DNA from: CAYNST01 sp964434105
GTDB taxonomy: Bacteria > Pseudomonadota > Gammaproteobacteria > Pseudomonadales > Cellvibrionaceae
Reading direction: 5' to 3'
Length of the DNA: 64,000 bases
Assembly (NCBI GenBank): GCA_964434105.1
Contig: CAYSTJ010000012.1
Location: 26,590 to 90,589, forward strand
The position numbers and the translations under genes are program-made. Shown here one piece after another: positions 37,276-46,639 of the stretch (positions are counted from its first letter, which is position 1; every line of letters starts with the position of its first letter). The notes under the pieces were generated by a model, which saw only the letters and a program-made list of their open reading frames with translations, was not told the origin of the DNA and did not search any database.

Positions 37276-37345
37276 CAATGCTCATACCTTTGGGACTGCA
37301 TTCATAAACAACCAACTAGGAGTGTGTGCCGGCCAATCGCTCAAT
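37244..37345 (-). ncRNA. Candidate sRNA at the Spot 42 position downstream of polA
   Basis: In E. coli the sRNA Spot 42 (spf) lies just downstream of polA on the same strand. Here 150 bp separate the polA stop from a strong terminator. A weak promoter-like pair TTTTCA and AATAAG with 16-bp spacing lies in the first part. A transcript of about 100 nt would run from near 37345 to the terminator. No sequence match to Spot 42 is claimed. The call rests on position, terminator and spacing only. Confidence 0.35.
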
Positions 37346-37424
37346 CAGCCTCGCACACTTATTCTGACCCGGTCTTTTTTGAAAAGTTCGCGCGCTCACA
37401 AATTAATTTTCTGCATACGGTCAA

Positions 37425-40160
37425 TCAGTGCGCTTCATCCCAGTTGGCGCCGCTTCCAGCCTCTACCAGCAGGGGCACCGTTAACGACTGCGCGGCGCTC
37501 ATGCGCGTAACAATGCCGGCAGTCACACTGTCCACGTAAGCGTCTGCCACTTCAAATACCAGTTCGTCATGCACCTGCATGATCATACGCGCATCGACAC
37601 GGTCTGCATCCAGCCAGTTTTGTACACTGATCATGGCTTTTTTGATAATGTCCGCCGCGGTGCCCTGCATCGGTGCATTGATGGCCGTGCGTTCGGCGGC
37701 CTGACGGCGCATCGGGTTGCTGGCGTTAATCTCCGGCAGGTGCAGGCGTCGCCCATTCAGTGTTTCCACATAGCCTTTTTCCCGGGCAGACTGGCGGGTT
37801 TGCTCCATATAGTCACGCACACCGGGATATCGTTCAAAGTACCGTTCAATGTAGCCCTGGGCTTCGGTGCGACCAATATGCAGCTGGCGCGCCAGACCGA
37901 AAGCCGACATCCCGTAAATCAACCCGAAATTTATCGCCTTGGCGCCGCGACGCTGGTCGGTACTGACCCGTTCGAGCGGCACACCGAACACCTCGGCGGC
38001 AGTGGCGCTGTGAACATCCAGACCGTCGATGAACGCCTGGGTCAACCCTTTGTCGCCGGACAGGTGCGCCATAATGCGCAATTCAATCTGCGAATAGTCC
38101 GCAGCTACAATCCGGTACCCGGGCGGCGCAATAAACGCTTTGCGGATGCGGCGCCCCTGCTCCGTGCGGATCGGGATATTCTGCAGGTTGGGATCCGCCG
38201 ACGACAATCGGCCGGTTGCGGTCACCGCCTGATGATAGGAGGTGTGCACCCGGCCAGTCACCGGATGGATCATGGCCGGCAATTTGTCGGTGTAGGTCGA
38301 TTTGAGCTTCGACAGCATGCGGTGCTCAATGATCACTTTCGGCAAGGGATAATCGTAGGCCAGATCCTGCAGCACATCTTCGGCGGTGGATGCCGCGCCT
38401 TTGGCCGTTTTTTTCTTGACCGGAATTTTCTGTTCTTCAAAGAGTATCTGGCCCAATTGCTTTGGCGATGCCAGATTGAACGGTCGACCCGCAAGTTCAT
38501 AGGCCTGCTGTTCCAGTGTGTGCAATTGCAAGCCGAGCTCGTGACTCTGCTGCGCCAGTGCCTGGCCGTCCAGCAGCGCGCCAGTATGTTCTATGCGCAG
38601 CAACACCGGGACCAGCGGTAGTTCAATCTCCTCGAACAGCGTGCGCAGGGCGGGTTGCGCCACCAGGTCGGGCCACAGACACTGGTGCAGCCGCAGTGTT
38701 ATATCCGCATCTTCGGCGGCATAGGGGGCTGCCTGGGCCAGGTCGATCTGGTTAAAGGTCAACTGGCGCGCGCCTTTACCCGCGATATCTTCGAAATGGA
38801 TCGTTTCGTGCTCCAGGCACCGGCGCGCCAGAGAATCCATATCGTGCCGCTGCACGGAATCGAGCACGTAGGACTCCAGCATGACATCCCAGGCAATGCC
38901 ACGCAGGGTGATGTTGTGATTCAGCAGAACGTGGGCATCATACTTGAGATTCTGGCCCACTTTTTTTACGGAGGGATCTTCCAGCAGCGGCTTTAATGCC
39001 CCGAGGACTGTCGTCTCGTCGAGCTGGTCGGGCGCGCCCGGATAGTCGTGACCGAACGGGACATAGGCGGCATTGCCGACCTCTATGGCAAATGACACGC
39101 CGACGACCCGCGCCTTCATATAATCCAGACCGGTGGTTTCGGTGTCGAAAGCAAAATAGTCAGCAGACGCCAACCGTTCTACCCAGCGCTGCAGGGCTTC
39201 CGGCGTCAATACGGTTTCATATTCGGTGACCACTGCAGCCGGAGGCGGTCTGGTGCCGGGACCGCCAGCCCCGGACAGCTTTGATGTGCGCTCGATATCC
39301 TCCACCCAGGATTTGAATTCCAGTTCCTGAAACAGTGCCAGCAGCCTTTTGTCGTCTGAAGCGCCGGTGCGCAGCTCAGTGACGGGCAAATCCAGCGGCA
39401 CATCGGTTTTTATGGTCGCCAACTGCAGTGACAAAAAGGCCTGCTCGCGGTGCTCCGTCAACTTCGCAGCCAATGATTTAGCCCCCCGCAATGGCAGTGC
39501 AGCGACCTGATCCAGGCTGGCATAAATCTGATCCAGACTGCCCAGCGCCTGGATCAGTCCCAACGCTGTTTTTTCGCCGACACCCGGCACCCCTGGAATA
39601 TTGTCAACCTTGTCACCCATCAGAGCCAGAAAATCGATCATACGCTCGGGCGGAAAACCATATCTCTCCAGCATTCCGGCGGTATCCAGACAGGTGGCGG
39701 TCATGGTATTGACCAGCGTTACATGCGGCCCGACCAGTTGTGCCATGTCCTTGTCGCCGGTCGATACCACCACGTCGCGTTTCATCTCGTTGGCCTGCCG
39801 GGCCAGCGTACCGATTACGTCATCGGCCTCCACGCCCTCAATCATCAGCAAAGGCAGACCCATCGCTTTGATAATGGCGTGTATGGGTTCGATCTGCAGC
39901 CGCAGTTCGTCCGGCATCGGCGGACGGTGAGCCTTGTAGGCGGCGAATATTTCGTCGCGAAAGGTTTTGCCTTTGGCGTCGAATACGACGGCTATATTGC
40001 TGCCCGGATAATCCTTGGTCAGCCGGCGAATCATATTGATGACGCCCTTTACCGCGCCGGTCGGCTGGCCTTTTGAATTGGTCAGCGCTGGAAGCGCGTG
40101 AAATGCGCGGTAAAGATAAGAAGACCCGTCGACCAGAACGAGTGGTGTGTTGGCGCTCAT
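37425..40160 (-). CDS. polA: DNA polymerase I
   Basis: PolA fills gaps and removes RNA primers. At 911 residues it is full length. Order: 5'-nuclease domain (about 1-290; VDGSSYLYRAFHALPALTNS, FDAKGKTFRDE); 3'-5' exonuclease with an intact site (FAFDTETTGLDYMKA, GQNLKYDAHVLL, YAAEDADITLRLH), so proofreading is expected; polymerase domain (from about 530) with motif A AADYSQIELRIMAHLSGD, motif B RRGAKAINFGLIYGMSAFGL and motif C MQVHDELVFE. The start is ATG 40160. Divergent from a small exported-protein gene. Confidence 0.98.
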   Translation of the reverse strand: MSANTPLVLVDGSSYLYRAFHALPALTNSKGQPTGAVKGVINMIRRLTKDYPGSNIAVVFDAKGKTFRDEIFAAYKAHRPPMPDELRLQIEPIHAIIKAMGLPLLMIEGVEADDVIGTLARQANEMKRDVVVSTGDKDMAQLVGPHVTLVNTMTATCLDTAGMLERYGFPPERMIDFLALMGDKVDNIPGVPGVGEKTALGLIQALGSLDQIYASLDQVAALPLRGAKSLAAKLTEHREQAFLSLQLATIKTDVPLDLPVTELRTGASDDKRLLALFQELEFKSWVEDIERTSKLSGAGGPGTRPPPAAVVTEYETVLTPEALQRWVERLASADYFAFDTETTGLDYMKARVVGVSFAIEVGNAAYVPFGHDYPGAPDQLDETTVLGALKPLLEDPSVKKVGQNLKYDAHVLLNHNITLRGIAWDVMLESYVLDSVQRHDMDSLARRCLEHETIHFEDIAGKGARQLTFNQIDLAQAAPYAAEDADITLRLHQCLWPDLVAQPALRTLFEEIELPLVPVLLRIEHTGALLDGQALAQQSHELGLQLHTLEQQAYELAGRPFNLASPKQLGQILFEEQKIPVKKKTAKGAASTAEDVLQDLAYDYPLPKVIIEHRMLSKLKSTYTDKLPAMIHPVTGRVHTSYHQAVTATGRLSSADPNLQNIPIRTEQGRRIRKAFIAPPGYRIVAADYSQIELRIMAHLSGDKGLTQAFIDGLDVHSATAAEVFGVPLERVSTDQRRGAKAINFGLIYGMSAFGLARQLHIGRTEAQGYIERYFERYPGVRDYMEQTRQSAREKGYVETLNGRRLHLPEINASNPMRRQAAERTAINAPMQGTAADIIKKAMISVQNWLDADRVDARMIMQVHDELVFEVADAYVDSVTAGIVTRMSAAQSLTVPLLVEAGSGANWDEAH

Positions 40161-40401
40161 AATGTTTGTGTCAGTTGGATGGCGGAGGGGGCGTCAGCAT
40201 AACTGATTATGAGGCGATTTTGGGACTTTGGCGGACTCAGACCATCCACTTATATAACTTTTAGTTGCTTAGAACCTGGCACTTATTCGGATTAAGTTAT
40301 AGGCGTGTGCGTTACCCGCGCGAATGTTACCCACCCATTTATTTGTCACATAAATTTAATACTTTGTGTTTTCAATACGATAGGTACGTTCGCTGCTTTG
40401 G

Positions 40402-40462
40402 TTGCAAATTATTTCTTGCAAATTCCACGGCCGGTGTTACCATTTGTAACGCGTAGTAACAC
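40402..40462. promoter_or_regulatory. Clustered direct and inverted repeats upstream of a small exported-protein gene
   Basis: Within the 370-bp polA/small-gene spacer (40161-40530) are two direct copies of TTGCAAATT, at 40402-40410 and 40416-40424. An inverted repeat GTGTTAC...GTAACAC spans 40434-40462, with a third GTAAC inside at 40446-40450. They lie 70-130 bp upstream of the start at 40531 and look like operator sites. The remainder of the spacer is AT-rich with no clear gene. No regulator can be named. Confidence 0.4.
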
Positions 40463-40530
40463 ATTGCGCACGGAGTATCGGACCACCCTATATCTGATAC
40501 TCGGTATCAACCAACAGACCCGGAGGAAAA

Positions 40531-40845
40531 ATGAAATATTTGGGTTTAGCATTCCTGGCAATTTTAGCAGCGCCGACCAGCGCTGATGCCGGCGCGGTTG
40601 GTGCCAACGTTTCACAATCAGCGAAAACCGATACCCCATGGGAGATTGCTATTGAAGAGACAGGCGCCAGTGCCAACCGGCTTACCGAGCAGGCTTTAAA
40701 CACCACCCTGGTTCACAGACATAACGAGGGTGCCATTGACACCTATGTCGCCAATGCCAGTGAGGCCCTGTCACTCAAAATGCAACAGCGAATTTTGGAC
40801 AATCTGCAGCTCCTGAGAGCCGAGCAGGTCATTGTGCAGCGATAG
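40531..40845 (+). CDS. Small exported protein of unknown function
   Basis: A 104-residue product with a very good ribosome-binding site (CGGAGGAAAA before ATG) and a signal peptide (MKYLGLAFLAILAAPTSADA). The mature part is about 85 residues, helical and without cysteine: NRLTEQALNTTLVHRHNEG and ASEALSLKMQQRILDNLQLL. An intrinsic terminator begins 35 bp after the stop, so it is a single-gene transcription unit. No family was recognised. The strong initiation signals and likely operators suggest an abundant, regulated periplasmic or secreted protein. Confidence 0.8.
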   Translation: MKYLGLAFLAILAAPTSADAGAVGANVSQSAKTDTPWEIAIEETGASANRLTEQALNTTLVHRHNEGAIDTYVANASEALSLKMQQRILDNLQLLRAEQVIVQR

Positions 40846-40879
40846 CGAATTGAACCATCCCGATTGACGTCCCGCGCTC

Positions 40880-40911
40880 CCCGTCCCGTTTCCCCCGGGG
40901 CGGGTTTTTTT
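40880..40911 (+). terminator. Rho-independent terminator after small exported-protein gene
   Basis: A 9-bp GC-rich stem CCCGTCCCG / CGGGGCGGG with one T-G pair and a 7-base loop, followed by seven T on the plus strand. Confidence 0.9.
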
Positions 40912-41087
40912 GCCGATCCGAAAACCACAAACCGCCACGAGCCGTACAGGCCAGGAGCCGGTTGACATTCATCAACACATTTGCCGACCTGCCATATCAC
41001 CATTTTTTAGTCTTCAGCGCCTAGAATGGAATTTCCGCTAATGTCCTTTATTGCTACACTGGCCGGTCTGCTTCTGGGCCGTTCACT

Positions 41088-42860
41088 ATGAAATTTCTGC
41101 TTCTCACAGTATTGGGCGCGCTACTGGTGCTGGCATCGCCAGCCGGTTGGGCGCTGCTGGATAATTTTCTGGAAGAACATCCGTATCGGATTCGCATGGA
41201 CGACAAGAAGCTGGCGGGAGAGATCAAAGACCGGCTGGATGAGCAACGCAAGGGCAGCGCGGAATATAAAGCCCTCGACAGTCCCCAACGGATAATGCAG
41301 TTTGACCGTAAAATACTGCTCGATCTGCTAAAAGCCGAAGGTTACTACGAGGCGCGTGTTGAGACGACCTCCTCCGATGAAGATGAGCTGGTGTATACCG
41401 TCGACGTCGGTCGACCCTATACCATACGCTCGATCACCATCCGTTTTCCCGATGGCGTCAACCCCCCAGCAAAAAGTACGCTGCCCGTGCGGGAAAAGCA
41501 AAACCTGCGTGCCCGTGCCGTCCTCGACAGCGTCCGCTTACTGGAGAGCCACGTCACACGTAATCACTGCCTGTATAACGTAGCCGTGCGCTATGAAGCA
41601 CGCGTTAATCGCAGCAATGCCGATGTTGCTCTGGTTTTCATACTTGCCGACAGTCCGCAGGTGACCTTTGCCGAACCCGAGCTCAGCGGCCTCGAAAACA
41701 TTAAAGATGAGCACATCTACCGCTTTTTCGAGTTCAGCGCGGGAGATTGCTTCAAACGCGAAGCGATTGAGCAGACCCGGCTGGCCCTGTTACAAAGCAA
41801 CCTGATTGCCAGCTCCGACGTGACCATCGCCACGCCAAAAGACGGTCAGGTTCAGACCACCTTTCAGCTGACCGAACGCCGTCATCGAACATTCCGGGCC
41901 GGCCTGGGCTACGAGGGGGACCTCGGGGCCTCGTTGATGCTGGGCTGGCAGCACCGCAACATGTTCAGGAGCGGTCGCAAGCTGGACATCTCCACCACTT
42001 TTGGTGAACAGCGCAAAGGCGTACTGGCCGAACTGACGGCGCCGCATTTTCGTCGACGGGAACAGACCCTTACCCTGTACGGTGACATCGCCGAGGAAAA
42101 GCAGGATGCCTATAAATCTACTTACGGTGAATTCGGGGTAAACCTGAACCGCCCGATCCGGCGACACTGGTCGGGCAATGTGGGTACCGTCATTCAGTTC
42201 AGCCGGGTTATCGATGGCGATGAAGAAGAAGATTTTGCGCTGCTGAGCTTTCCCGTCAGTCTGGATTACAATCGGACCAATGATTTGCTGGACCCGCGGT
42301 ATGGCTGGTCGGTTAACCTGAAAACCCAGCCATTCGTCGACCTGTACGAAACCAGCAGACGATTTTTAAAGACAACACTGGTGGGCGCCGTATATCTCAC
42401 CGAATCGGACTGGAAATGGCAGCCAACCCTGGCATTGCGCGCCGCTACCGGCACCCTGAGTGACGTATCGCTGAACGATGTGCCAAAAGATCACCGATAT
42501 TATGTCGGCGGTGGGGGTTCCGTCAGAGGTTATGCCTATCAGAGCCTTGGCGCGCTGGACGAAAACAACGTACCGGAAGGGGGCCTTTCGTTTGGTGAAA
42601 CCTCCGCGGAGATCCGCCTGCGCCTGTCAGAATCCTGGGGTGCCGTGGTATTTGCCGACGGCGGCTACGCGTATACCGATGAACTGCCGGAATTCGGACG
42701 GGACTTTCTGTGGGGCGTGGGCGTGGGTGTTCGCTATTTCACGAGCTTCGCGCCGTTTCGGCTCGACATTGCAACGCCGCTGACCGAGCGCCGCGATGCC
42801 ACCGGCGGTCGCATTGACAACAAAGTAGAGCTGTATATCAGCATTGGCCAGGCATTCTAG
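41088..42860 (+). CDS. tamA: Translocation and assembly module protein TamA
   Basis: TamA is an Omp85-family outer-membrane protein that, with TamB, helps insert outer-membrane proteins and move lipids. The 590 residues have a signal peptide (to about PAGWA), three POTRA-like domains (about 25-270) and a C-terminal 16-strand barrel. The barrel opens with FRAGLGYEGDLGASLMLGWQ and has the Omp85 loop motif GGGGSVRGYAYQSLG (about 470-485). The C-terminal strand ends VELYISIGQAF with terminal Phe. TamB follows on the same strand after an inverted-repeat element. Confidence 0.94.
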   Translation: MKFLLLTVLGALLVLASPAGWALLDNFLEEHPYRIRMDDKKLAGEIKDRLDEQRKGSAEYKALDSPQRIMQFDRKILLDLLKAEGYYEARVETTSSDEDELVYTVDVGRPYTIRSITIRFPDGVNPPAKSTLPVREKQNLRARAVLDSVRLLESHVTRNHCLYNVAVRYEARVNRSNADVALVFILADSPQVTFAEPELSGLENIKDEHIYRFFEFSAGDCFKREAIEQTRLALLQSNLIASSDVTIATPKDGQVQTTFQLTERRHRTFRAGLGYEGDLGASLMLGWQHRNMFRSGRKLDISTTFGEQRKGVLAELTAPHFRRREQTLTLYGDIAEEKQDAYKSTYGEFGVNLNRPIRRHWSGNVGTVIQFSRVIDGDEEEDFALLSFPVSLDYNRTNDLLDPRYGWSVNLKTQPFVDLYETSRRFLKTTLVGAVYLTESDWKWQPTLALRAATGTLSDVSLNDVPKDHRYYVGGGGSVRGYAYQSLGALDENNVPEGGLSFGETSAEIRLRLSESWGAVVFADGGYAYTDELPEFGRDFLWGVGVGVRYFTSFAPFRLDIATPLTERRDATGGRIDNKVELYISIGQAF

Positions 42861-43138
42861 GGTCTGTTGGCGTTCCGTCATCACCACTGCTGGCGGCCAT
42901 TTTTTCGACTGGCGAGGCAGAAGAAGCGTGGTTTGGTGGTACCAAATAAGCGACTGATAACGACGCCAGGCGGAAAAATGGCCCCAGCCCTTCGGGTTGC
43001 GCCTGAAAACGCGCCACTTGACGTTGCTCCTCATGCATTTGGAGCGACCAGACCACATTCGTCGCGTCGGCATGCCGCATCACAAAATTGGCGCGTTTTC
43101 AGGCACAACAGAGGCGATGATGAAACGTCAACAGACCC
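42860..43138. mobile_element. 279-bp inverted-repeat (MITE-like) element between tamA and tamB
   Basis: The element has terminal inverted repeats GGGTCTGTTGGCGTT and AACGTCAACAGACCC (one mismatch over 15 bp, and similarity continues inward to about 22 bp). Inner arms GCCTGAAAACGCGCCA (near 43000) and TGGCGCGTTTTCAGGC (near 43088) are perfectly complementary. Its first base is the last base of the tamA stop codon, and it ends 9-15 bp before the tamB start. No transposase is encoded; long antisense frames through it are by-products. A diverged relative occupies 4711-4989. Confidence 0.8.
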
Positions 43139-43147
43139 AGGATATTC

Positions 43148-46100
43148 GTGCTCATGAAGTTCGTTAAGGTAATTTCTCGGACATTGCAGGGGCTGCTGGC
43201 CCTGCTGCTGTCGCTGTTGGTACTGGTGGTGTTCGTGTTAACGATCGCACTGGGAACGGAAACCGGCCGCCTGTGGCTGGTCGAACAGGGCACAGGCCTG
43301 GCCGGCAACGCCGGCATTGATATCCACATGACACAGCTACAGAGCCCCGGCCTCGACCAATGGTCGCTGGCGACGCTGACTGTCGCGATGAACGGCTCAC
43401 CACTGGTTGCCATAGATCAACTGGCACTCAGCTGGCGACCCTGGTCGCTGTTTCAAAAGCACATCGAGATTCACGCGTTAACCGCTGCACGTGTCCACTA
43501 CTTCGAACCGGAAGCCCGCGAACCCGAGACAGAGCCTGCAGATGATTCCGGCGGCGGCCAGATGTGGCCAGTAACCATCGACGAGCTGGCTGTGGGAGAG
43601 ATTGGCGTATTCGATACGGCCGGCGATACCCGGCTGCCGCTATTGCGGGTTGGCGGTGCCGGCAAACTGTTCCACGACAATATCCCCGTACAGCTCCAGG
43701 CCGACGTGGAGACCCTGAGTGACCCGATAACAAAACTCGTGGTCGACAGTCAGGCCCTGTCATCTACCCAGATTCGCATTACCGGCAGCCTGCAGGAACC
43801 GCCCGCCGGCTGGCTGGGCGGACTGCTATCCCTGCCGGATGCGCAGGGCCTTGACGCCCGCTTTGATATTGAGCTGACCCAGAACCAGGACGAACTGCGC
43901 ATTGATATCGAATCGTTCTCACTGCCCTTTTTACAACACGCACTGGCGGCCCGGGGCAGCGCCCGCCTGCAGCAGCCCGGCAACACCCTGACCATTCGGG
44001 AGCTGTTGCTGGAGGTGGATGACAACCGTCAACGGATCAAGGGCACCGTGTCCCCCGAAGATCTGTTTCTGGACGTGCAGCTGTCCAGCCTGCCACTGAC
44101 ACTGGCAAAACCCTGGTTGCCAGAGTTGCAGCGCGGGTCGGCCAGCGGGCGCGTGGAAGTGGACTGGTTCCTGGCAGGTGAAGACGCCCTGCCCAACGTC
44201 GCCGGCAATCTCGAGTTTGATGTCGGCATTCACCAGCAGGCCATCAAGGGCAGCCTGGAAGGGTCTTTGAAACAGAATCTGGTCCAGTTACAGCCTGGCT
44301 GGGTGACTATCGACAGGACACGGGTAACGCTGCAAGGCACTGTCGATCTGGACGGCGATGCCAATGCCCTGCAGGCTCATGTCACCGATTTCACCACGGA
44401 CATTCTCGCGCCCTGGCCTGTTGAACTGCCGGAAGGGCTGACAGTGACCAATCGTTCTACCCGCCTGGAACTGCAAGGCTCGTTCGATCAGCCCCGCCTG
44501 CTGGTCGACGGCGATGCGCACGCTGTTTATCAGGGACAGCAGGTATCCATCAATGCCCAGGCTCGCGCGTCAAAGGACGCCGCGCAGATCACACGCTTGC
44601 AGGTTGACACCGGTAACAGCCGACTGCAGGCCGAAGGCAAACTGGACTGGACGACGGCTACCAACAATCTAACTGCTCAGTTCACACACCTGGACAATGG
44701 CCTGCTGGCATTTTTACCCGAAGAAACACGCGCGCAATTGCCGGACGGTCTGCGCTTTGATGCCAGTGGCACCGCACAGATCAAGGGTGAACTGCAACAA
44801 CCTGACCTGGCAACCGAATTTACGATTGAAGGTGATTTTGAAGAAGACGGCGAGACCATTCCGTTCGTTTTATCCACCAACGTCTCGCTGAAGGTCGCTC
44901 CGCTGGAAAATCTGGCAGTGGATATACGCCAGTTCGAGGCTGTGCTGTTCGAGCAGCCGGTGTTCGATCTCAAGGGGCACTATCGGCCCGACGATATGAA
45001 TCTGCAGCTATCCATGTCGCGCCTGCCGACCCGTACCCTGGCAGCTTTCGGCTTAAGCAATCTGAGTGGTGACGCACAGGCGGCGCTTTCTCTTACCGGC
45101 CAGCTGGCGCAACCGGTGCTGGAAGGTCATATCCATTATGCGAGAACCCTGAATGTCGTGGGCCGGGGCGGCGCGCAGGAAGTGCCCGTTGCCGTTGACA
45201 CCCGGTTTTCCCAGAACGACGAACAGTTGATGATAGAAATCAACCTGCAGCAGAGCGAGACCTCCGCCGGACAAATCAATATCGCCCTGCCGCTGCAACA
45301 GTATCTGGATGCATTGCAAAGCCAGAGTCAACAGCCACTGCCGCTGGCAGCCGACATTCAGGGGAATCTGGATCTTCAGGCAGTGAATCTGTTGATGGAC
45401 ACCACCACGCAGACATTCCGTGGCAGGCTGCTGATAGACACCCAACTGGCGGGCGACCTGTCAAATCCGGCGATCGATGGCCAGGTGCAACTGGCTGAAG
45501 GTTACTACCAGAATGTCGTCGCCGGGGTAGAACTCTGGGACATGGCCCTGACGCTGCGCGGTGACGGCAACCTGATCCGGTTGGATACCGCACAACTGAA
45601 AACCCCCGGCAACGGCCAAATTTCGGCCGAGGGGCGGCTGGACTGGCGCGCCGCCCAGGCATCCGATCGCAATGCCCTGCAACTACAGATTCTGGCGCGC
45701 AACGCAACATTGGTTCAGCGGGCAGATGTGGAGGGGCAAATCAACGGTGAAATCAACATTAACGGTCACAGTGACGACATTTGGGTGAAAGGTGAAATCG
45801 AAGTGGCGCCACTGAATATCAATATCGGGGCCGCCACCGCCGGTTCGATTCCCCGTATCGAGATAATCGACGAAGAGGAACAGGCGGCTGCCGAACAGGC
45901 CGAAGCGGAGTCCGCGGCCATGCCGACTGTCCATCTCGATTTGCGGATTTTCACAGATCAGCAGGCTTATCTGCGCGGCCGCGGCCTGGACACCGAGCTT
46001 TTCGGCGAGATAAAGCTGACCGGGACGGCCGATGAACCAAACTACACCGGCACCTTCAATACCCGTCGGGGTCGACTGGACATACTCAACAAACGGTTTA

Positions 46101-46639
46101 CGCTGGCCGAGGGTCAGGTGCGTATCGCCAATGAAGTTATCGGGCTGAATATCACCAGCACATACGCCGATGCCGACCATGAATACCGCGTCGAAGTATT
46201 TGGCACTGTGAACGAACCACAAATAAACCTGTCTTCCACGCCCGCCCTGGCCGAAGATCAGATACTGTCGCGGTTGATTTTTGGTAAATCCGTGCAGGAA
46301 ATTTCCGCGTTTGAAGCGTTACGTCTGGCCGCCGCCGTTAATTCACTGCGTAGCGGCAGTTCGTTCGACCCCATTGACAATGTCCGCGACCGGCTAGGCG
46401 TCGACACATTGACAGTCGGTGGCGGTAGCGGCGCTGATCAAAGCGGCCTGAACGTGGGCGTTGGAAAATACCTGAGCGACCGGGTCTATCTGGAACTGGA
46501 ACGAAGCAACAGCACGACCGCTACCCAACAATGGCAAAGTTCGGTGCAGATTGAATTAACGTCCATGCTGACATTAAAAGGCGGCACAGGGGATACCGGC
46601 AGTGGCAAGGCGGAGCTGCTCTGGAAACGCGATTACTGA
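43148..46639 (+). CDS. tamB: Translocation and assembly module protein TamB
   Basis: TamB is a very long periplasm-spanning AsmA-like protein, anchored in the inner membrane, which partners TamA and acts in lipid and outer-membrane protein transport. A GTG at 43148 with AGGA five bases upstream is used; ATG at 43154 is equally possible. The 1163 residues have an N-terminal membrane helix (about 9-30), a long beta-rich repetitive body and the conserved C-terminal domain (about 840-1163). That domain contains GTADEPNYTGTFNTRRGRLD, ILNKRFTLAEGQVRIANEV and AEDQILSRLIFGKSVQEISA. An acidic Ala/Glu-rich insert (EEEQAAAEQAEAESAA) precedes it. It meets the convergent GT2 gene with a 7-bp overlap. Confidence 0.94.
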   Translation: MLMKFVKVISRTLQGLLALLLSLLVLVVFVLTIALGTETGRLWLVEQGTGLAGNAGIDIHMTQLQSPGLDQWSLATLTVAMNGSPLVAIDQLALSWRPWSLFQKHIEIHALTAARVHYFEPEAREPETEPADDSGGGQMWPVTIDELAVGEIGVFDTAGDTRLPLLRVGGAGKLFHDNIPVQLQADVETLSDPITKLVVDSQALSSTQIRITGSLQEPPAGWLGGLLSLPDAQGLDARFDIELTQNQDELRIDIESFSLPFLQHALAARGSARLQQPGNTLTIRELLLEVDDNRQRIKGTVSPEDLFLDVQLSSLPLTLAKPWLPELQRGSASGRVEVDWFLAGEDALPNVAGNLEFDVGIHQQAIKGSLEGSLKQNLVQLQPGWVTIDRTRVTLQGTVDLDGDANALQAHVTDFTTDILAPWPVELPEGLTVTNRSTRLELQGSFDQPRLLVDGDAHAVYQGQQVSINAQARASKDAAQITRLQVDTGNSRLQAEGKLDWTTATNNLTAQFTHLDNGLLAFLPEETRAQLPDGLRFDASGTAQIKGELQQPDLATEFTIEGDFEEDGETIPFVLSTNVSLKVAPLENLAVDIRQFEAVLFEQPVFDLKGHYRPDDMNLQLSMSRLPTRTLAAFGLSNLSGDAQAALSLTGQLAQPVLEGHIHYARTLNVVGRGGAQEVPVAVDTRFSQNDEQLMIEINLQQSETSAGQINIALPLQQYLDALQSQSQQPLPLAADIQGNLDLQAVNLLMDTTTQTFRGRLLIDTQLAGDLSNPAIDGQVQLAEGYYQNVVAGVELWDMALTLRGDGNLIRLDTAQLKTPGNGQISAEGRLDWRAAQASDRNALQLQILARNATLVQRADVEGQINGEININGHSDDIWVKGEIEVAPLNINIGAATAGSIPRIEIIDEEEQAAAEQAEAESAAMPTVHLDLRIFTDQQAYLRGRGLDTELFGEIKLTGTADEPNYTGTFNTRRGRLDILNKRFTLAEGQVRIANEVIGLNITSTYADADHEYRVEVFGTVNEPQINLSSTPALAEDQILSRLIFGKSVQEISAFEALRLAAAVNSLRSGSSFDPIDNVRDRLGVDTLTVGGGSGADQSGLNVGVGKYLSDRVYLELERSNSTTATQQWQSSVQIELTSMLTLKGGTGDTGSGKAELLWKRDY

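Noticed and set aside
42627..43083. Antisense frames of 81-148 codons through the tamA end and the following spacer
   Set aside because: They run through the inverted-repeat element and the tamA coding end. They are by-products of the repeat sequence rather than genes.
42860..43138. Interpretation of the folded element as an integron attC site
   Set aside because: No GTTRRRY/RYYYAAC core pair at the ends and no integrase. The long terminal inverted repeats fit a MITE better.
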